Position numbers and translations under genes: made by a program. A stretch of 64,000 bases of DNA from Providencia zhijiangensis (GTDB lineage Bacteria; Pseudomonadota; Gammaproteobacteria; Enterobacterales; Enterobacteriaceae), in contig NZ_CP135990.1 in the NCBI RefSeq assembly GCF_030315915.2, positions 3,658,001-3,722,000 of the forward strand, given 5' to 3'. The notes below the pieces were generated by a model. It had not been told where the DNA came from. It ran no database searches and saw nothing but the letters and a program-made list of their open reading frames with translations. Positions 10,845 through 22,080 of the stretch are shown here, in pieces. Numbering within the stretch: position 1 is the stretch's first letter; the number at the start of each line of letters is the position of its first letter.

Positions 10845-11570
10845 ATGAAAAAAATTATTGCCGTATCTCTACTCAGTTTGGTGTCTAGTGCTGCCTTTGC
10901 AGGGGCAGAAAGCCTGTATGTCTCAGGTAAAATCGGGGCTTCAATTGTCCAAGTTTCCAATCAAAAATGGGAAACCAGTGATAACGAATTTGAAAAAACC
11001 AATCTCGGAAATACCAATGATTCTGTTTTCGGTGGCAACATTGCCGTCGGTTACGATTTCTCTAAAACCACCACGTTACCTCTGCGTACTGAACTTGAAT
11101 TTGGTATGCGAGAAAAAGCCTCCACTAGCCATAATCTCAACTCTTTCAATGACCAAAAGGGTTTCAGCAGCTCCGATGATGTTAAAACTGATATCACCTT
11201 AAATACCGTGATGATCAATACCTATTATGATTTCAAGAATGACACCAAATTTACGCCATATGTCAGTGTTGGGTTAGGTATGGCAAGCATTAACCACAAA
11301 ATGCGTTATGACTATAATGATCATGATGTCGGTTTAAACCAGTTCACCCACGAGAAATACACTAAATCCAAAACCACCACTAACTTTGCGTGGAGCGTCG
11401 GTTTAGGTTCACAGTACAGAGTGAATAATCACGTTTCATTAGATATGGGATACCGCTTCTTAGATGCAGGAAAATCTGAAGCGAGTTACTACGCAGATAG
11501 CCAAGAAAACACCTCAAAAGTGAAAGTCAGAAGCCATGACATTATGTTTGGTGTAACTTACCGTTTCTAA
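10845..11570 (+). CDS. Outer-membrane beta-barrel protein, Opa/OMP_b-brl-like (copy 1)
   Basis: A 241-residue protein with a clear signal peptide (MKKIIAVSLLSLVSSAAFAG, cleavage after AFA). It then shows alternating amphipathic strands and ends in FGVTYRF, the aromatic-terminated signal used by the BAM machine. The motif PLRTELEFGMRE and a conserved DMGYRFLDAGK strand are typical of small porin-like, opacity-type barrels of eight strands. The start at 10845 is preferred over an in-frame ATG four codons earlier, because GGAA at 10835 then lies at proper spacing. The next gene is a diverged paralogue. Function is unknown; adhesion or serum resistance is possible but not shown. Confidence 0.8.
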   Translation: MKKIIAVSLLSLVSSAAFAGAESLYVSGKIGASIVQVSNQKWETSDNEFEKTNLGNTNDSVFGGNIAVGYDFSKTTTLPLRTELEFGMREKASTSHNLNSFNDQKGFSSSDDVKTDITLNTVMINTYYDFKNDTKFTPYVSVGLGMASINHKMRYDYNDHDVGLNQFTHEKYTKSKTTTNFAWSVGLGSQYRVNNHVSLDMGYRFLDAGKSEASYYADSQENTSKVKVRSHDIMFGVTYRF

Positions 11571-11578
11571 GGATTTTC

Positions 11579-11615
11579 AGTGAGCACCTTAATAAGCATT
11601 ATTGAGGTGCTCACT
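11579..11615 (+). terminator. Hairpin after first outer-membrane gene
   Basis: An 11-bp perfect stem (AGTGAGCACCT / AGGTGCTCACT) starts eight bases after the stop codon. It has no T run, so it may act as a weak terminator or 3' protection. Confidence 0.6.
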
Positions 11616-11827
11616 CCAAAGCCAAATATTAAATCTAGATATTCACATTAAGATAAACATTTAATCTTTAATGTGTTGTGTTTTCAGCATTAAAAACCAA
11701 GAAATATTCGTTTTATTCTCACTTTTTAGCTCAATACCTCAAAGTTTCTTACACTGACTATAGCCCTTCCCGCATCACTTATACTCCAGTTAGGTTTCTG
11801 TCTGAAATAATTAACTGGTGCTTAATA

Positions 11828-12562
11828 ATGAAAAATTTACTTTTAGCCTTGAGTTGCTTGTTGTTTGCTAATTTAGCAATGGCATCCAGTAATAACGGTG
11901 TGTATATATCAAGTAAAATTGGTGTATCTGTCTTGAATATATATGATTCTAAATTCGAATACAGCGATGAAAAAAAGCCCGATTATAAAATGCTGAAGTT
12001 TAATGATAAAAGTCATCCCGCTTTTGGTAATTTTATCGGTATTGGCTACGATTTTTATAATCAATTCTCTGTGCCTATCCGTACAGAGTTAGAAGTGGGT
12101 ATGCGAGGAAAAGTGAGCAACACCCATAGCCTTAATGCACTTTCCACTGTTCCAAATAGTTCAGCTGAGATGAAAAACGAAGCCACACTGACAACTGTCA
12201 TGCTGAATAGCTACTATGATATGAAAAACCAAACTGCCTTCACGCCATATATTTCTTTTGGGTTCGGATTGGCAAGTACGCGGTATGAAAATACACAACG
12301 GTCAGAATTCGAAATTTTTGGCCTTAAACAACGTTCCAATCAATCAAAATCAGATAGAATCAATAAGTTAGCATGGAGCTTGGGACTGGGTAGCCGGTAT
12401 GCGGTCAGTGATAACCTTTCATTTGACTTAGGTTATCGGTTTACTGAGGCGGGGAAATATAAAATTTCCATGCAGAATGCTTTCGACAAAGATGCCACTG
12501 ACACCTCAACCATAAACCTGGCCAGCCATGACTTTATGTTTGGTGTCGCTTACCGTTTTTAA
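11828..12562 (+). CDS. Outer-membrane beta-barrel protein, Opa/OMP_b-brl-like (copy 2)
   Basis: A 244-residue paralogue of the preceding gene. It has a signal peptide (MKNLLLALSCLLFANLAMAS), the shared PIRTELEVGMRGK and LDLGYRF-type strands, and the same kind of terminus (FGVAYRF). It diverges most in the segments that would be surface loops. An in-frame upstream start at 11678 would put 50 non-signal residues ahead of the signal peptide and is rejected. The ribosome site before ATG 11828 is weak. The arrangement suggests an old tandem duplication; role unknown. Confidence 0.78.
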   Translation: MKNLLLALSCLLFANLAMASSNNGVYISSKIGVSVLNIYDSKFEYSDEKKPDYKMLKFNDKSHPAFGNFIGIGYDFYNQFSVPIRTELEVGMRGKVSNTHSLNALSTVPNSSAEMKNEATLTTVMLNSYYDMKNQTAFTPYISFGFGLASTRYENTQRSEFEIFGLKQRSNQSKSDRINKLAWSLGLGSRYAVSDNLSFDLGYRFTEAGKYKISMQNAFDKDATDTSTINLASHDFMFGVAYRF

Positions 12563-12593
12563 TACACCTAATTCGGTAAATTTTAAGCAATAA

Positions 12594-12619
12594 AAAACCT
12601 GTTCAATTGAACAGGTTTT
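12594..12619. terminator. Bidirectional terminator, outer-membrane gene / rpmE
   Basis: A perfect 26-base palindrome centred on TTCAATTGAA, with A and T runs at its two ends, lies between two convergent genes and can terminate both. Confidence 0.85.
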
Positions 12620-12661
12620 CTTACTGAATACGTTAAATCAACTTCAACGTGACAGGTTTTA

Positions 12662-12877
12662 TTACTTTTTAGCACCTGGGATGCTGAAACGCTGGTTGAA
12701 GCGATCAACACGACCACCGGTAGCAACATCACGTTGTTTACCAGTATAGAACGGGTGGCAGTTACCACAAACGTCCAGGTTCAGAGAGTGACCAGCTGTT
12801 GAGTTGATTTTCATTACGTTGCCGCAAGAACAAGTTGCAGTAACTTCTTCGTATTTAGGGTGAATACCTTTTTTCAT
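12662..12877 (-). CDS. rpmE: 50S ribosomal protein L31, zinc-binding type
   Basis: Ribosomal protein bL31 of 71 residues. It is the zinc-binding form: Cys16 and Cys18 (TCSCGN) and Cys37 and Cys40 (VCGNCH) are all present. The family signature [22 protein letters not shown] follows them. Longer readings upstream are ignored because the family begins [11 protein letters not shown], and the ATG at 12877 has an AGAGG-type site. It is divergent from priA, as in E. coli. Confidence 0.98.
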   Translation of the reverse strand: MKKGIHPKYEEVTATCSCGNVMKINSTAGHSLNLDVCGNCHPFYTGKQRDVATGGRVDRFNQRFSIPGAKK

Positions 12878-13081
12878 GGGAGAACCTCTAATAAGGCCGT
12901 GTCGCCATTCCAGCCCTAACGCCGGACACCACACGTCGTGTTGATTAAATTTAGTTTATTGGCAAAACAAAATTAATTGATACCAAAGGCGGCGGATCAT
13001 ACAGAAAATCTGTTTATCGCGCAATGAAAATAGCATGATTTTTGTGGTACTCTAACAGAATACCCTCATCTTTTTGTATAA

Positions 13082-15301
<2,220 letters not shown>

Positions 15302-15590
15302 CAGCACTAACTTACCCTAAAAACGGGTACTGTAACTCACTGACTCCAATAACTAAACCATCATTTTTTCCATAAACGCATGGATTAAGAATTTGGATTA
15401 AGTGGTTATCACTATAACTATTTTCAAAATTTGCGAGGCAGCTCTAAAAAATGATGCAAGTCACACTTTTTATGCAAACTAGGTAACAGATATTATTGTG
15501 AAACTCTTTAGAATGTCTTTTAATTAGCAAATTGACGTGTTTGCGCCATTCAAAAAAAAGCAATCGATTAAATAGACAAAGGAAGGCGTT

Positions 15591-16619
15591 GTGGAAAGTA
15601 AAAAGCACAATAATACGGCGACCATGAAAGATGTCGCGAACGCAGCAGGCGTATCAACAGCCACCGTTTCTCGGACATTGATGAACCCTGAAAAAGTCTC
15701 CCTACAAACACGTCAAAAAGTTGAGCAAGCCGTCTTAGACGTTGGCTATTATCCTCATAACCTCGCCCGCAGCTATAAACGCAATGAATCCAAAACTATT
15801 CTCGCGATCGTCCCAGACATTAGCGATCCCTTCTTCAGCGATGTGATCTGCGGCATTGAAGAAGTGGCAGCCCACGAAGGTTACTTTGTGCTGATTGGCG
15901 ACTGTAAACATCAGCAGAAACAAGAAAATGCCTTTATTAACCTAATAATTACCAAACAGATTGATGGCATGGTTCTGTTGGGATCTAACTTACCGTTTGA
16001 TGTTTCAACCGAAGAACAAAAAAACCTACCGCCAATTGTGATGGCCAACGAATTCGCGCCGGAATTAAAACTTCCAACGGTGCATATTGATAACCTCACC
16101 GCGGCATTCAATGCTACCCACTACCTGCTAAAACAAGGTCATAAACGTATTGCTTGTATCGCAGGTCCTGAGGAAATGCCACATAGCCAATACCGTTTAG
16201 AAGGATATAAAAAAGCGATGTTACGTACTGGCGAAGGGCTAAAAGAGAGCTATATTGTGCGTGGGGATTTCTCTCATGAAAGTGGTGCTGAAGCATTAAA
16301 AACATTACTTTCATTGCCTGAGCCACCGACAGCCGTTTTCTGCCATACTGATATCATGGCATTCGGTGCAATGTGGCAAGCGAAGAAAATGGTGCTAAAA
16401 ATTCCCGACGATATCTCTTTTGTCGGTTTTGATAACCTCGAGCAAGCCAAATACACCTTACCCGCACTGACGACCATCAATCACCCTCGCAGGGAAATTG
16501 GTCGCCACGCGATGCTATTATTGCTAGAACAGCTACACGGAAATAGTGTCACCGCAGGTTCTCGTCTCCTAGATTCTGATTTAATCGTGAGAGAGAGTAC
16601 AAAAGCGCCTAAATGCTAG
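15591..16619 (+). CDS. cytR: LacI-family repressor CytR
   Basis: Transcriptional repressor of nucleoside uptake and catabolism genes, acting with CRP and released by cytidine. The N-terminal helix-turn-helix (TMKDVANAAGVSTATVSRTL) occupies about residues 11-30 and the periplasmic-binding-like domain fills the rest. Blocks such as VMANEFAPELKLPTVHIDNLTAA and IACIAGPEEMPH closely resemble E. coli CytR. The start is a GTG at 15591 behind an AGGAAGG site. It lies in the conserved priA-cytR-ftsN order, 289 bases after priA. Confidence 0.95.
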   Translation: MESKKHNNTATMKDVANAAGVSTATVSRTLMNPEKVSLQTRQKVEQAVLDVGYYPHNLARSYKRNESKTILAIVPDISDPFFSDVICGIEEVAAHEGYFVLIGDCKHQQKQENAFINLIITKQIDGMVLLGSNLPFDVSTEEQKNLPPIVMANEFAPELKLPTVHIDNLTAAFNATHYLLKQGHKRIACIAGPEEMPHSQYRLEGYKKAMLRTGEGLKESYIVRGDFSHESGAEALKTLLSLPEPPTAVFCHTDIMAFGAMWQAKKMVLKIPDDISFVGFDNLEQAKYTLPALTTINHPRREIGRHAMLLLLEQLHGNSVTAGSRLLDSDLIVRESTKAPKC

Positions 16620-16691
16620 GCAAAATCGTTAAGGTTAAGTAACATATGACCTAAATAACGATTAACAACTGACAACTAGTGAATTAATAGC

Positions 16692-17522
16692 GTGGCACAA
16701 AAAGATTATGTAGCTCGAGGACGGTCGTCCGCTCGTAAAAAAGGCAAAGGCAAATCGAAGAAAGCCCAAGGGCTACCACTAACCACATTAATTGTGGCGG
16801 TCGCTATTGTGGTGTTATTCGTGGGTGGCCTATTTTTTATTACTCATAATAAAAAAGAAGCGCCTCAAACTGCACTCCCCACTCAAGCTGCAAAACCGGG
16901 TAGCACGCTGCCACCTAAACCTGAAGAACCTTGGCGCTATAAAAGAGAGCTGGAAGAGCCTTGGCAAGATTATACTTCGCCATCGCAACCTAGCACAAAT
17001 AGTGGCAATATTCGTCAGTCTGATCTCACTACCGAACAGCGCCAGTTGTTAGAACAAATGGATTCTGATCGTCGTCAACCTGTGACCAACCTGCAAGAAG
17101 TACCATTTAATGGTAAGCCGGTACCGCGTTCACAAGTCGTGATCAACGAACCTGCTAAGCCGGTCGAAACTCCGACCCAACGCAAACCGTCGATTATTGA
17201 GCCAAAACCTGAAACACGCCCAGTTGCGCCAGTTCAGCCTGCCACAAAACCGGAAGTAAAACCTGAGCCTAAACCTGAAACAGCGCCTGTAAATAAAATG
17301 CAGAATATGCTCGTGCAATGCGGTTCATTTAAAACGGCAGAACAGGCTGAGTCAGTACGTGCCACTCTCGCATTTGCGGGTATCGAAAGTCGCGTCACCG
17401 CAGGTGGTGGCTGGCATCGTATCGTATTAGGCCCATATTCTAAGTCCACCGCTGAAAGCATGCGTGACCGTGCAGCAGGCGTTGGTGTGAGCGGTTGTAT
17501 TCTTCGTGCTTCTGGGGGTTGA
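16692..17522 (+). CDS. ftsN: Cell division protein FtsN
   Basis: Bitopic inner-membrane protein that triggers septal peptidoglycan synthesis. The 276 residues have a basic cytoplasmic tail (MAQKDYVARG, the FtsA-interacting segment), one membrane span at about 29-51 and a Pro-rich periplasmic linker containing repeated EPKPE/KPE. A C-terminal SPOR domain from about residue 203 (MLVQCGSFKTAEQAESVRATL) binds denuded glycan strands. It is shorter than E. coli FtsN (319), mostly in the linker. The start is GTG. A heat-shock-type promoter for hslVU overlaps its stop codon. Confidence 0.95.
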   Translation: MAQKDYVARGRSSARKKGKGKSKKAQGLPLTTLIVAVAIVVLFVGGLFFITHNKKEAPQTALPTQAAKPGSTLPPKPEEPWRYKRELEEPWQDYTSPSQPSTNSGNIRQSDLTTEQRQLLEQMDSDRRQPVTNLQEVPFNGKPVPRSQVVINEPAKPVETPTQRKPSIIEPKPETRPVAPVQPATKPEVKPEPKPETAPVNKMQNMLVQCGSFKTAEQAESVRATLAFAGIESRVTAGGGWHRIVLGPYSKSTAESMRDRAAGVGVSGCILRASGG

Positions 17523-17547
17523 AAAATCCCCCCGTCCCCCCCATCTA
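17519..17547 (+). promoter_or_regulatory. Sigma-32-type promoter for hslVU
   Basis: A TTGAA -35 core at 17519-17523 and an exact CCCCATCTA -10 match (consensus CCCCATnTA) at 17539-17547 are separated by 15 bases. The -35 overlaps the ftsN stop codon. Known hslVU operons are heat-shock controlled by sigma-32, which supports the call. Confidence 0.75.
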
Positions 17548-17591
17548 CTGTTTTAACGTACTCGTAAGCAGTTATTTTTGAGTTCAATCTC

Positions 17592-17628
17592 TTTCAAGTG
17601 ATAGTGAATAGACCACTATCACTTGAAA
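17592..17628 (+). promoter_or_regulatory. Long hairpin in the hslV 5' leader
   Basis: A perfect 15-bp inverted repeat (TTTCAAGTGATAGTG / CACTATCACTTGAAA) with a 7-base loop lies between the heat-shock promoter and hslV. There is no T run after it. E. coli hslVU (clpQY) mRNA is known to carry a stabilising inverted repeat in its leader, so a similar role is inferred here rather than termination of ftsN. Confidence 0.65.
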
Positions 17629-17689
17629 TTTATCTATCAAAAAATGAAATCAACTGCATTCTTTTTGTAATACAACCAGGGGCTAACTC

Positions 17690-18220
17690 ATGACAACAAT
17701 CGTAAGTGTTCGCCGTAATGGCCAAGTTGTAATCGGTGGTGATGGACAGGCGACGATGGGTAATACCGTCATGAAAGGCAATGTCCGCAAAGTACGCCGT
17801 TTATATAACGACAAAGTCATTGCAGGATTTGCCGGTGGCACCGCAGACGCATTCACTCTCTTTGAACTGTTCGAGCGCAAGCTTGAACTCCATCAAGGAC
17901 ACCTCACTAAAGCGGCGGTGGAATTAGCCAAAGATTGGCGTACCGACCGCATGCTGCGCAAATTAGAAGCGCTGCTTGCCGTCGCTGATGAACACACTTC
18001 ATTAATTATTACGGGTAATGGTGACGTCGTTCAGCCTGAAAACGACCTGATTGCGATTGGCTCCGGTGGCCCATATGCACAATCCGCAGCACGCGCCCTT
18101 CTCGAAAATACAGACTTAAGCGCTCGCGAAATCGCGGAAAAAGCCCTCGCGATAGCGGGAGATATCTGTATTTACACCAACCATAATGTCAACTTTGAAG
18201 AAATTTCTTCAAAATCATAA
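17690..18220 (+). CDS. hslV: ATP-dependent protease peptidase subunit HslV
   Basis: Threonine peptidase that forms the double hexamer core of HslUV (ClpQY). The 176-residue protein begins M-T-T-I-V-S. The Thr after the initiator Met is the catalytic N-terminal nucleophile, and [21 protein letters not shown] and [13 protein letters not shown] are the usual family blocks. hslU follows after 11 bases, so the two are co-transcribed, probably from the sigma-32-like promoter and leader hairpin upstream. Confidence 0.98.
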   Translation: MTTIVSVRRNGQVVIGGDGQATMGNTVMKGNVRKVRRLYNDKVIAGFAGGTADAFTLFELFERKLELHQGHLTKAAVELAKDWRTDRMLRKLEALLAVADEHTSLIITGNGDVVQPENDLIAIGSGGPYAQSAARALLENTDLSAREIAEKALAIAGDICIYTNHNVNFEEISSKS

Positions 18221-18231
18221 GGATTGCTAGC

Positions 18232-19566
18232 ATGTCCGAAATGACTCCACGCGAAATTGTCAGCGAACTCGACAACCATATTATTGGCCAACATAAAGCT
18301 AAACGTTCTGTTGCTATTGCCCTGCGTAACCGCTGGCGCCGTATGCAGTTAAATGAGCATTTACGCCATGAAGTGACTCCAAAAAACATTCTGATGATTG
18401 GTCCTACCGGGGTAGGTAAAACCGAAATCGCACGCCGTTTAGCCAAACTGGCAAATGCGCCATTCATCAAGGTTGAAGCTACTAAGTTCACGGAAGTGGG
18501 CTATGTAGGTAAAGAAGTTGACTCTATCATCCGCGATCTTACCGATTCTGCGGTAAAAATGGTGCGTTTACAGTCTATCGAGAAAAACCGTTATCGTGCC
18601 GAAGAGATGGCGGAAGAACGCATTCTTGATGTGTTGATCCCACCAGCAAAAAATAACTGGGGACAAGCAGAACCTGTTGATGAGCAATCACCAGCACGCC
18701 AAGCATTCCGTAAGAAATTACGTGAAGGCCAATTAGACGATAAAGAAATTGAAATTGAAGTTTCCGCAGCACCAATGGGCGTTGAAATCATGGCTCCTCC
18801 GGGCATGGAAGAGATGACCAACCAACTGCAATCTATGTTCCAAAACTTAGCAGGTCAAAAGCAGAAGCCTCGTAAGATGAAAATCAAAGAAGCTTTTAAA
18901 CTGCTGGTGGAAGAAGAAGCGGCAAAACTGGTTAATCCTGAAGAGCTGAAAGAACAAGCCATTGAAGCCGTTGAACAAAACGGTATCGTGTTTATTGATG
19001 AGTTCGATAAAATCTGTAAACGTGGCGGTCAAAGTTCAGGCCCTGATGTGTCCCGTGAAGGGGTACAACGTGACCTGCTGCCATTAATCGAAGGCTGCAC
19101 CATCTCAACTAAGCACGGTATGGTGAAAACTGACCACATCCTGTTTATCGCATCTGGGGCATTCCAAGTCTCTAGCCCATCTGATTTGATCCCAGAATTG
19201 CAAGGTCGTCTGCCAATTCGAGTTGAGCTCCAGGCTCTAACGACTGAAGATTTCGAACGCATCTTAACTGAGCCTAATGCATCTTTGACTGAACAGTACA
19301 AAGCGCTGATGGCAACAGAAGGTGTTAGCGTCGAATTCACCGCGGATGGTATTCGCAAAATTGCAGAGTCTGCATGGCAAGTGAATGAATCAACTGAGAA
19401 TATCGGTGCGCGTCGTTTACATACTGTGCTAGAACGCCTGATGGAAGATATCTCTTTCGACGCCAGCGAGCGTGACGGACAAAGCATTACAATCGATGCA
19501 GAGTATGTTCGCCAGCACTTAGACGAACTGGTAGCAGACGAAGACCTGAGTAGATTTATTTTATAA
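18232..19566 (+). CDS. hslU: ATP-dependent protease ATPase subunit HslU
   Basis: AAA+ unfoldase that feeds substrates to HslV. The 444 residues contain Walker A GPTGVGKT at 57-64, an inserted I domain at about 110-240, Walker [10 protein letters not shown] near 252 and sensor 2 region [13 protein letters not shown]. The C terminus LSRFIL is the tail that docks into HslV. It is co-transcribed with hslV and closed by a terminator about 45 bases downstream. Confidence 0.98.
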   Translation: MSEMTPREIVSELDNHIIGQHKAKRSVAIALRNRWRRMQLNEHLRHEVTPKNILMIGPTGVGKTEIARRLAKLANAPFIKVEATKFTEVGYVGKEVDSIIRDLTDSAVKMVRLQSIEKNRYRAEEMAEERILDVLIPPAKNNWGQAEPVDEQSPARQAFRKKLREGQLDDKEIEIEVSAAPMGVEIMAPPGMEEMTNQLQSMFQNLAGQKQKPRKMKIKEAFKLLVEEEAAKLVNPEELKEQAIEAVEQNGIVFIDEFDKICKRGGQSSGPDVSREGVQRDLLPLIEGCTISTKHGMVKTDHILFIASGAFQVSSPSDLIPELQGRLPIRVELQALTTEDFERILTEPNASLTEQYKALMATEGVSVEFTADGIRKIAESAWQVNESTENIGARRLHTVLERLMEDISFDASERDGQSITIDAEYVRQHLDELVADEDLSRFIL

Positions 19567-19612
19567 TCTTATTAATTATCAGGTTTTCATGTATCCTTAA
19601 TGGATGTTAGCT

Positions 19613-19639
19613 AAAGTGCAGCAATCTTGCTGCACTTTT
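19613..19639 (+). terminator. hslVU terminator
   Basis: Stem AAAGTGCAGCA / TGCTGCACTTT with a short loop and T tail, the intrinsic terminator of the hslVU operon. Confidence 0.85.
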
Positions 19640-19751
19640 GACATATAAAATCCAACTTAATAAGAACATTTACTCCCAATAATTCAAACGGTCACTCAGC
19701 AGCAAAGCCACGTTACCCATTGAAATATCACGAGTACGGTGAATAAATTAC

Positions 19752-20669
19752 ATGAACTCATCTTCAATCAGCCGCAAACAAGCTTGGCTAGAAAGTTTAC
19801 GACCAAAAACCCTGCCATTAGGGGTGATTGCCATCGTCACTGGATCCGCATTGACCTATTTCACGGGTAACTTTAAGTGGCCAGTCGCTCTGCTTTCTAT
19901 TATCACAGCGGGCTTATTACAAATTTTATCTAACCTCGCCAATGACTATGGCGATGCGATTAAAGGTTCAGACACCGCTGAACGCATCGGGCCTCTGCGC
20001 GGAATGCAAAAAGGCGTTATCACCAAAGAAGATATGAAAAAAGCGCTGAAGCTGAATATCTTCGCGGCTTGCCTTTCTGGCCTATTGTTGATTATTGTCG
20101 CGTGCGAAAAACCAGAAGATGCCATCGGATTCCTTGGCTTAGGGTTAGTGGCTATCGTGGCTGCCATCACTTATACCGTCGGTAAAAAACCTTATGGCTA
20201 CCTTGGCCTTGGGGATATTTCCGTTCTCATTTTCTTTGGCTGGTTAAGTGTGATTGGTACTTTTTACCTACAAGCGAACAGCTTTAATATCATCACTGTC
20301 CTGCCAGCAACAGCTTGCGGTTTACTGTCTGTGGCTGTTTTAAATATCAACAATATGCGTGATATTGAAAACGACATTAAAGCAGGTAAAAATACGTTGG
20401 CAGTGCGCTTAGGCCCACAAGGCGCGCGCATGTACCACGCCATTATCATCATCGTTTCCATCTTATGTTTGGTATTTTTCAATTTACTCTATTTAACAGG
20501 TTGGGCGGGCTGGTTATTCTTATTGGCGGTGCCAATGCTGATGAACCATGTGCGCAAAGTCCTTTCTGATCCTACCCCTGAAGGGATGCGCCCAATGCTA
20601 GAAAACATGGTGAAAATCGCTTTAGTCACCAACGTTTTATTCTCCCTCGGGGTTATCCTGAGTAAATAG
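19752..20669 (+). CDS. menA: 1,4-dihydroxy-2-naphthoate octaprenyltransferase
   Basis: UbiA-family integral membrane prenyltransferase that makes demethylmenaquinone. The 305 residues carry the two Asp-rich motifs NDYGDAIKGSD and NNMRDIENDIKAGK, which bind Mg-diphosphate, plus about nine hydrophobic spans. It sits between hslU and rraA as in E. coli. It gives a local reference for classic UbiA motifs, against which the O-antigen-locus UbiA-like protein can be compared. Confidence 0.96.
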   Translation: MNSSSISRKQAWLESLRPKTLPLGVIAIVTGSALTYFTGNFKWPVALLSIITAGLLQILSNLANDYGDAIKGSDTAERIGPLRGMQKGVITKEDMKKALKLNIFAACLSGLLLIIVACEKPEDAIGFLGLGLVAIVAAITYTVGKKPYGYLGLGDISVLIFFGWLSVIGTFYLQANSFNIITVLPATACGLLSVAVLNINNMRDIENDIKAGKNTLAVRLGPQGARMYHAIIIIVSILCLVFFNLLYLTGWAGWLFLLAVPMLMNHVRKVLSDPTPEGMRPMLENMVKIALVTNVLFSLGVILSK

Positions 20670-20788
20670 TCTCAATTATTTGCTGTTTTTTTGACTTTTC
20701 CCGCTTATTTTCTGGCGGGAATTTTGCCAATCAGTGACTAAAAGGGATATACTGACCTTCCTCTTGCAGCAAAAAAGACCTAAATCCT

Positions 20789-21307
20789 ATGAAATATGAT
20801 ACTTCCGAACTCTGCGACATCTACCAAGAAAGCGTTAATGTAGTAGAACCTTTATTCTCCAACTTTGGTGGACGTACTTCATTTGGCGGTCAAATCATTA
20901 CAGTAAAATGCTTTGAAGATAATGGCATTCTGTATGATTTGCTGGAAGAAGACGGCCATGGGCGCATCTTGCTGGTGGATGGCGGTGGTTCAGTGCGTAA
21001 AGCACTGATTGACGCTGAACTCGCTCGATTAGCGGTAGACAATGGCTGGGAAGGTATTGTGGTTTACGGTGCCGTCCGTCAAGTGGATGCATTAATGGAG
21101 TTAGATCTCGGCATCCAAGCTGTTGCTGCAATCCCTGCGGGTTGCCCTGACGAAGGTATCGGCGAAAGCGATATCCGCGTTAATTTTGGCGGCGTGACGT
21201 TCTTCTCTGGCGATTATCTATATGCCGATAACACGGGTATGATTTTATCCGAAGAACCACTGACCCAAGCAGCTAACGACGATTTCGACGAAGCCATCGA
21301 CGAATAA
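20789..21307 (+). CDS. rraA: Regulator of ribonuclease E activity A
   Basis: Ring-shaped trimeric protein that binds RNase E and lowers mRNA decay. The 172 residues include the [21 protein letters not shown] block and [15 protein letters not shown]. It resembles the 161-residue E. coli RraA, with a slightly longer acidic C-terminal tail ([12 protein letters not shown]). It lies downstream of menA and ends at a strong terminator. Confidence 0.97.
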   Translation: MKYDTSELCDIYQESVNVVEPLFSNFGGRTSFGGQIITVKCFEDNGILYDLLEEDGHGRILLVDGGGSVRKALIDAELARLAVDNGWEGIVVYGAVRQVDALMELDLGIQAVAAIPAGCPDEGIGESDIRVNFGGVTFFSGDYLYADNTGMILSEEPLTQAANDDFDEAIDE

Positions 21308-21325
21308 TCCCCACCAAATTCCATA

Positions 21326-21356
21326 AAAAAGGCAGATATCACTATCTGCCTTTTTC
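21326..21356 (+). terminator. rraA terminator
   Basis: Stem AAAAAGGCAGATA / TATCTGCCTTTTT with loop TCAC and a T run, placed 18 bases after the rraA stop. Confidence 0.9.
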
Positions 21357-21414
21357 TTTTCTGTTTTCCGTTTTTCACTTCTTTCAGAAAACACTTCTAC
21401 ATACCCCTACATTC

Positions 21415-21535
21415 CCAAAATAATTCGAGTCACAGGTAGGCGGCGAGTGGAGGATATCCCGATGAGCATACATAAGTATGTGATTCGGGTATCCAAACGA
21501 AGCCAACACCCCTGTGGCTTGAAGTATGAAGGGAA
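21415..21535. repeat. ERIC (enterobacterial repetitive intergenic consensus) element
   Basis: About 121 bases with the layout of an ERIC/IRU element. It has AATTCGAGT...GGCGGC at the left, a central palindrome GCATACATAAGTATGTG, and AACGAAGCCAAC...GGCTTGAAGTATGA at the right. The ends are imperfect inverted repeats of each other, as expected. It abuts the zapB stop codon, so it is transcribed as part of the zapB 3' end. The element carries no gene and is mobile only by unknown means. Confidence 0.85.
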
Positions 21536-21775
21536 TTAAACTTCTTCCATCTTGCCGAGAAGCGTCCGTAACCTCTCCTGCCAAGTTGCCTGCTCTTGCT
21601 TCAGCTGTTCATTTTCACGAACCAGTGATTCAGTACCTGATTTGTTGGTTTGTAACTCTTGGCTTAATGCACTGTTTTGTTCTTTCAGTTCATCAATTTC
21701 CATCTGCATTAATGCGATGGTATCGATGGCTTGCTGAACTTTGGATTCTAGTTTCTCAAATACTTCAAATGACAT
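21536..21775 (-). CDS. zapB: Cell division factor ZapB
   Basis: Small coiled-coil protein of 79 residues that links the Z ring to ZapA and MatP. Heptad-patterned residues run the full length ([20 protein letters not shown]), ending [11 protein letters not shown] as in E. coli ZapB (81 residues). The ATG at 21775 ([11 protein letters not shown]) has an AGGGAGA site. A longer reading adds 29 residues foreign to the family. It is divergent from glpF, and an ERIC repeat follows its stop codon directly. Confidence 0.95.
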   Translation of the reverse strand: MSFEVFEKLESKVQQAIDTIALMQMEIDELKEQNSALSQELQTNKSGTESLVRENEQLKQEQATWQERLRTLLGKMEEV

Positions 21776-22080
21776 GTTCGGATCTCCCTTTATAAGCGCT
21801 TTCCCCCGATTGTAAGTAGCATGATCCTCTGTGTCCAGTGACTTACACTTGATTACAAACATTATTCTTTTAATTGTTTCGACCGTGACTATTCAAATGT
21901 TTGAATTCGACCTTAAAAATGATTGTTTGTTTTCGTTTTTTGGTGATTTGACACACAGTTTTCACAAATCGCAATATTCGATTATCTTTTTTCTCGCTAA
22001 ATTAACAGAATAAATTTTCGCGAAGAAAATTTTACTCGTGCAAAACGCCCCCTATATTGACTATTGCAGGATGAATAATT
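21776..22080. other. Divergent control region zapB / glpF
   Basis: 305 AT-rich bases between two divergent genes. E. coli glpFK is controlled by GlpR and CRP from this position. I see TTCG-containing stretches (for example ATTCGACC and TTTTCGTTTT) that could be diverged GlpR half-sites, and a TTTTCACAAAT stretch, but none is good enough to call. Confidence 0.4.

Noticed and set aside
17592..17628. Reading the 15-bp hairpin before hslV as an ftsN terminator
   Set aside because: No T tract, and it lies downstream of a good heat-shock promoter, so a leader element is more likely.
21945..21975. Possible CRP site upstream of glpF
   Set aside because: One half (TTCACA) is acceptable, but the other half at the required spacing is poor.
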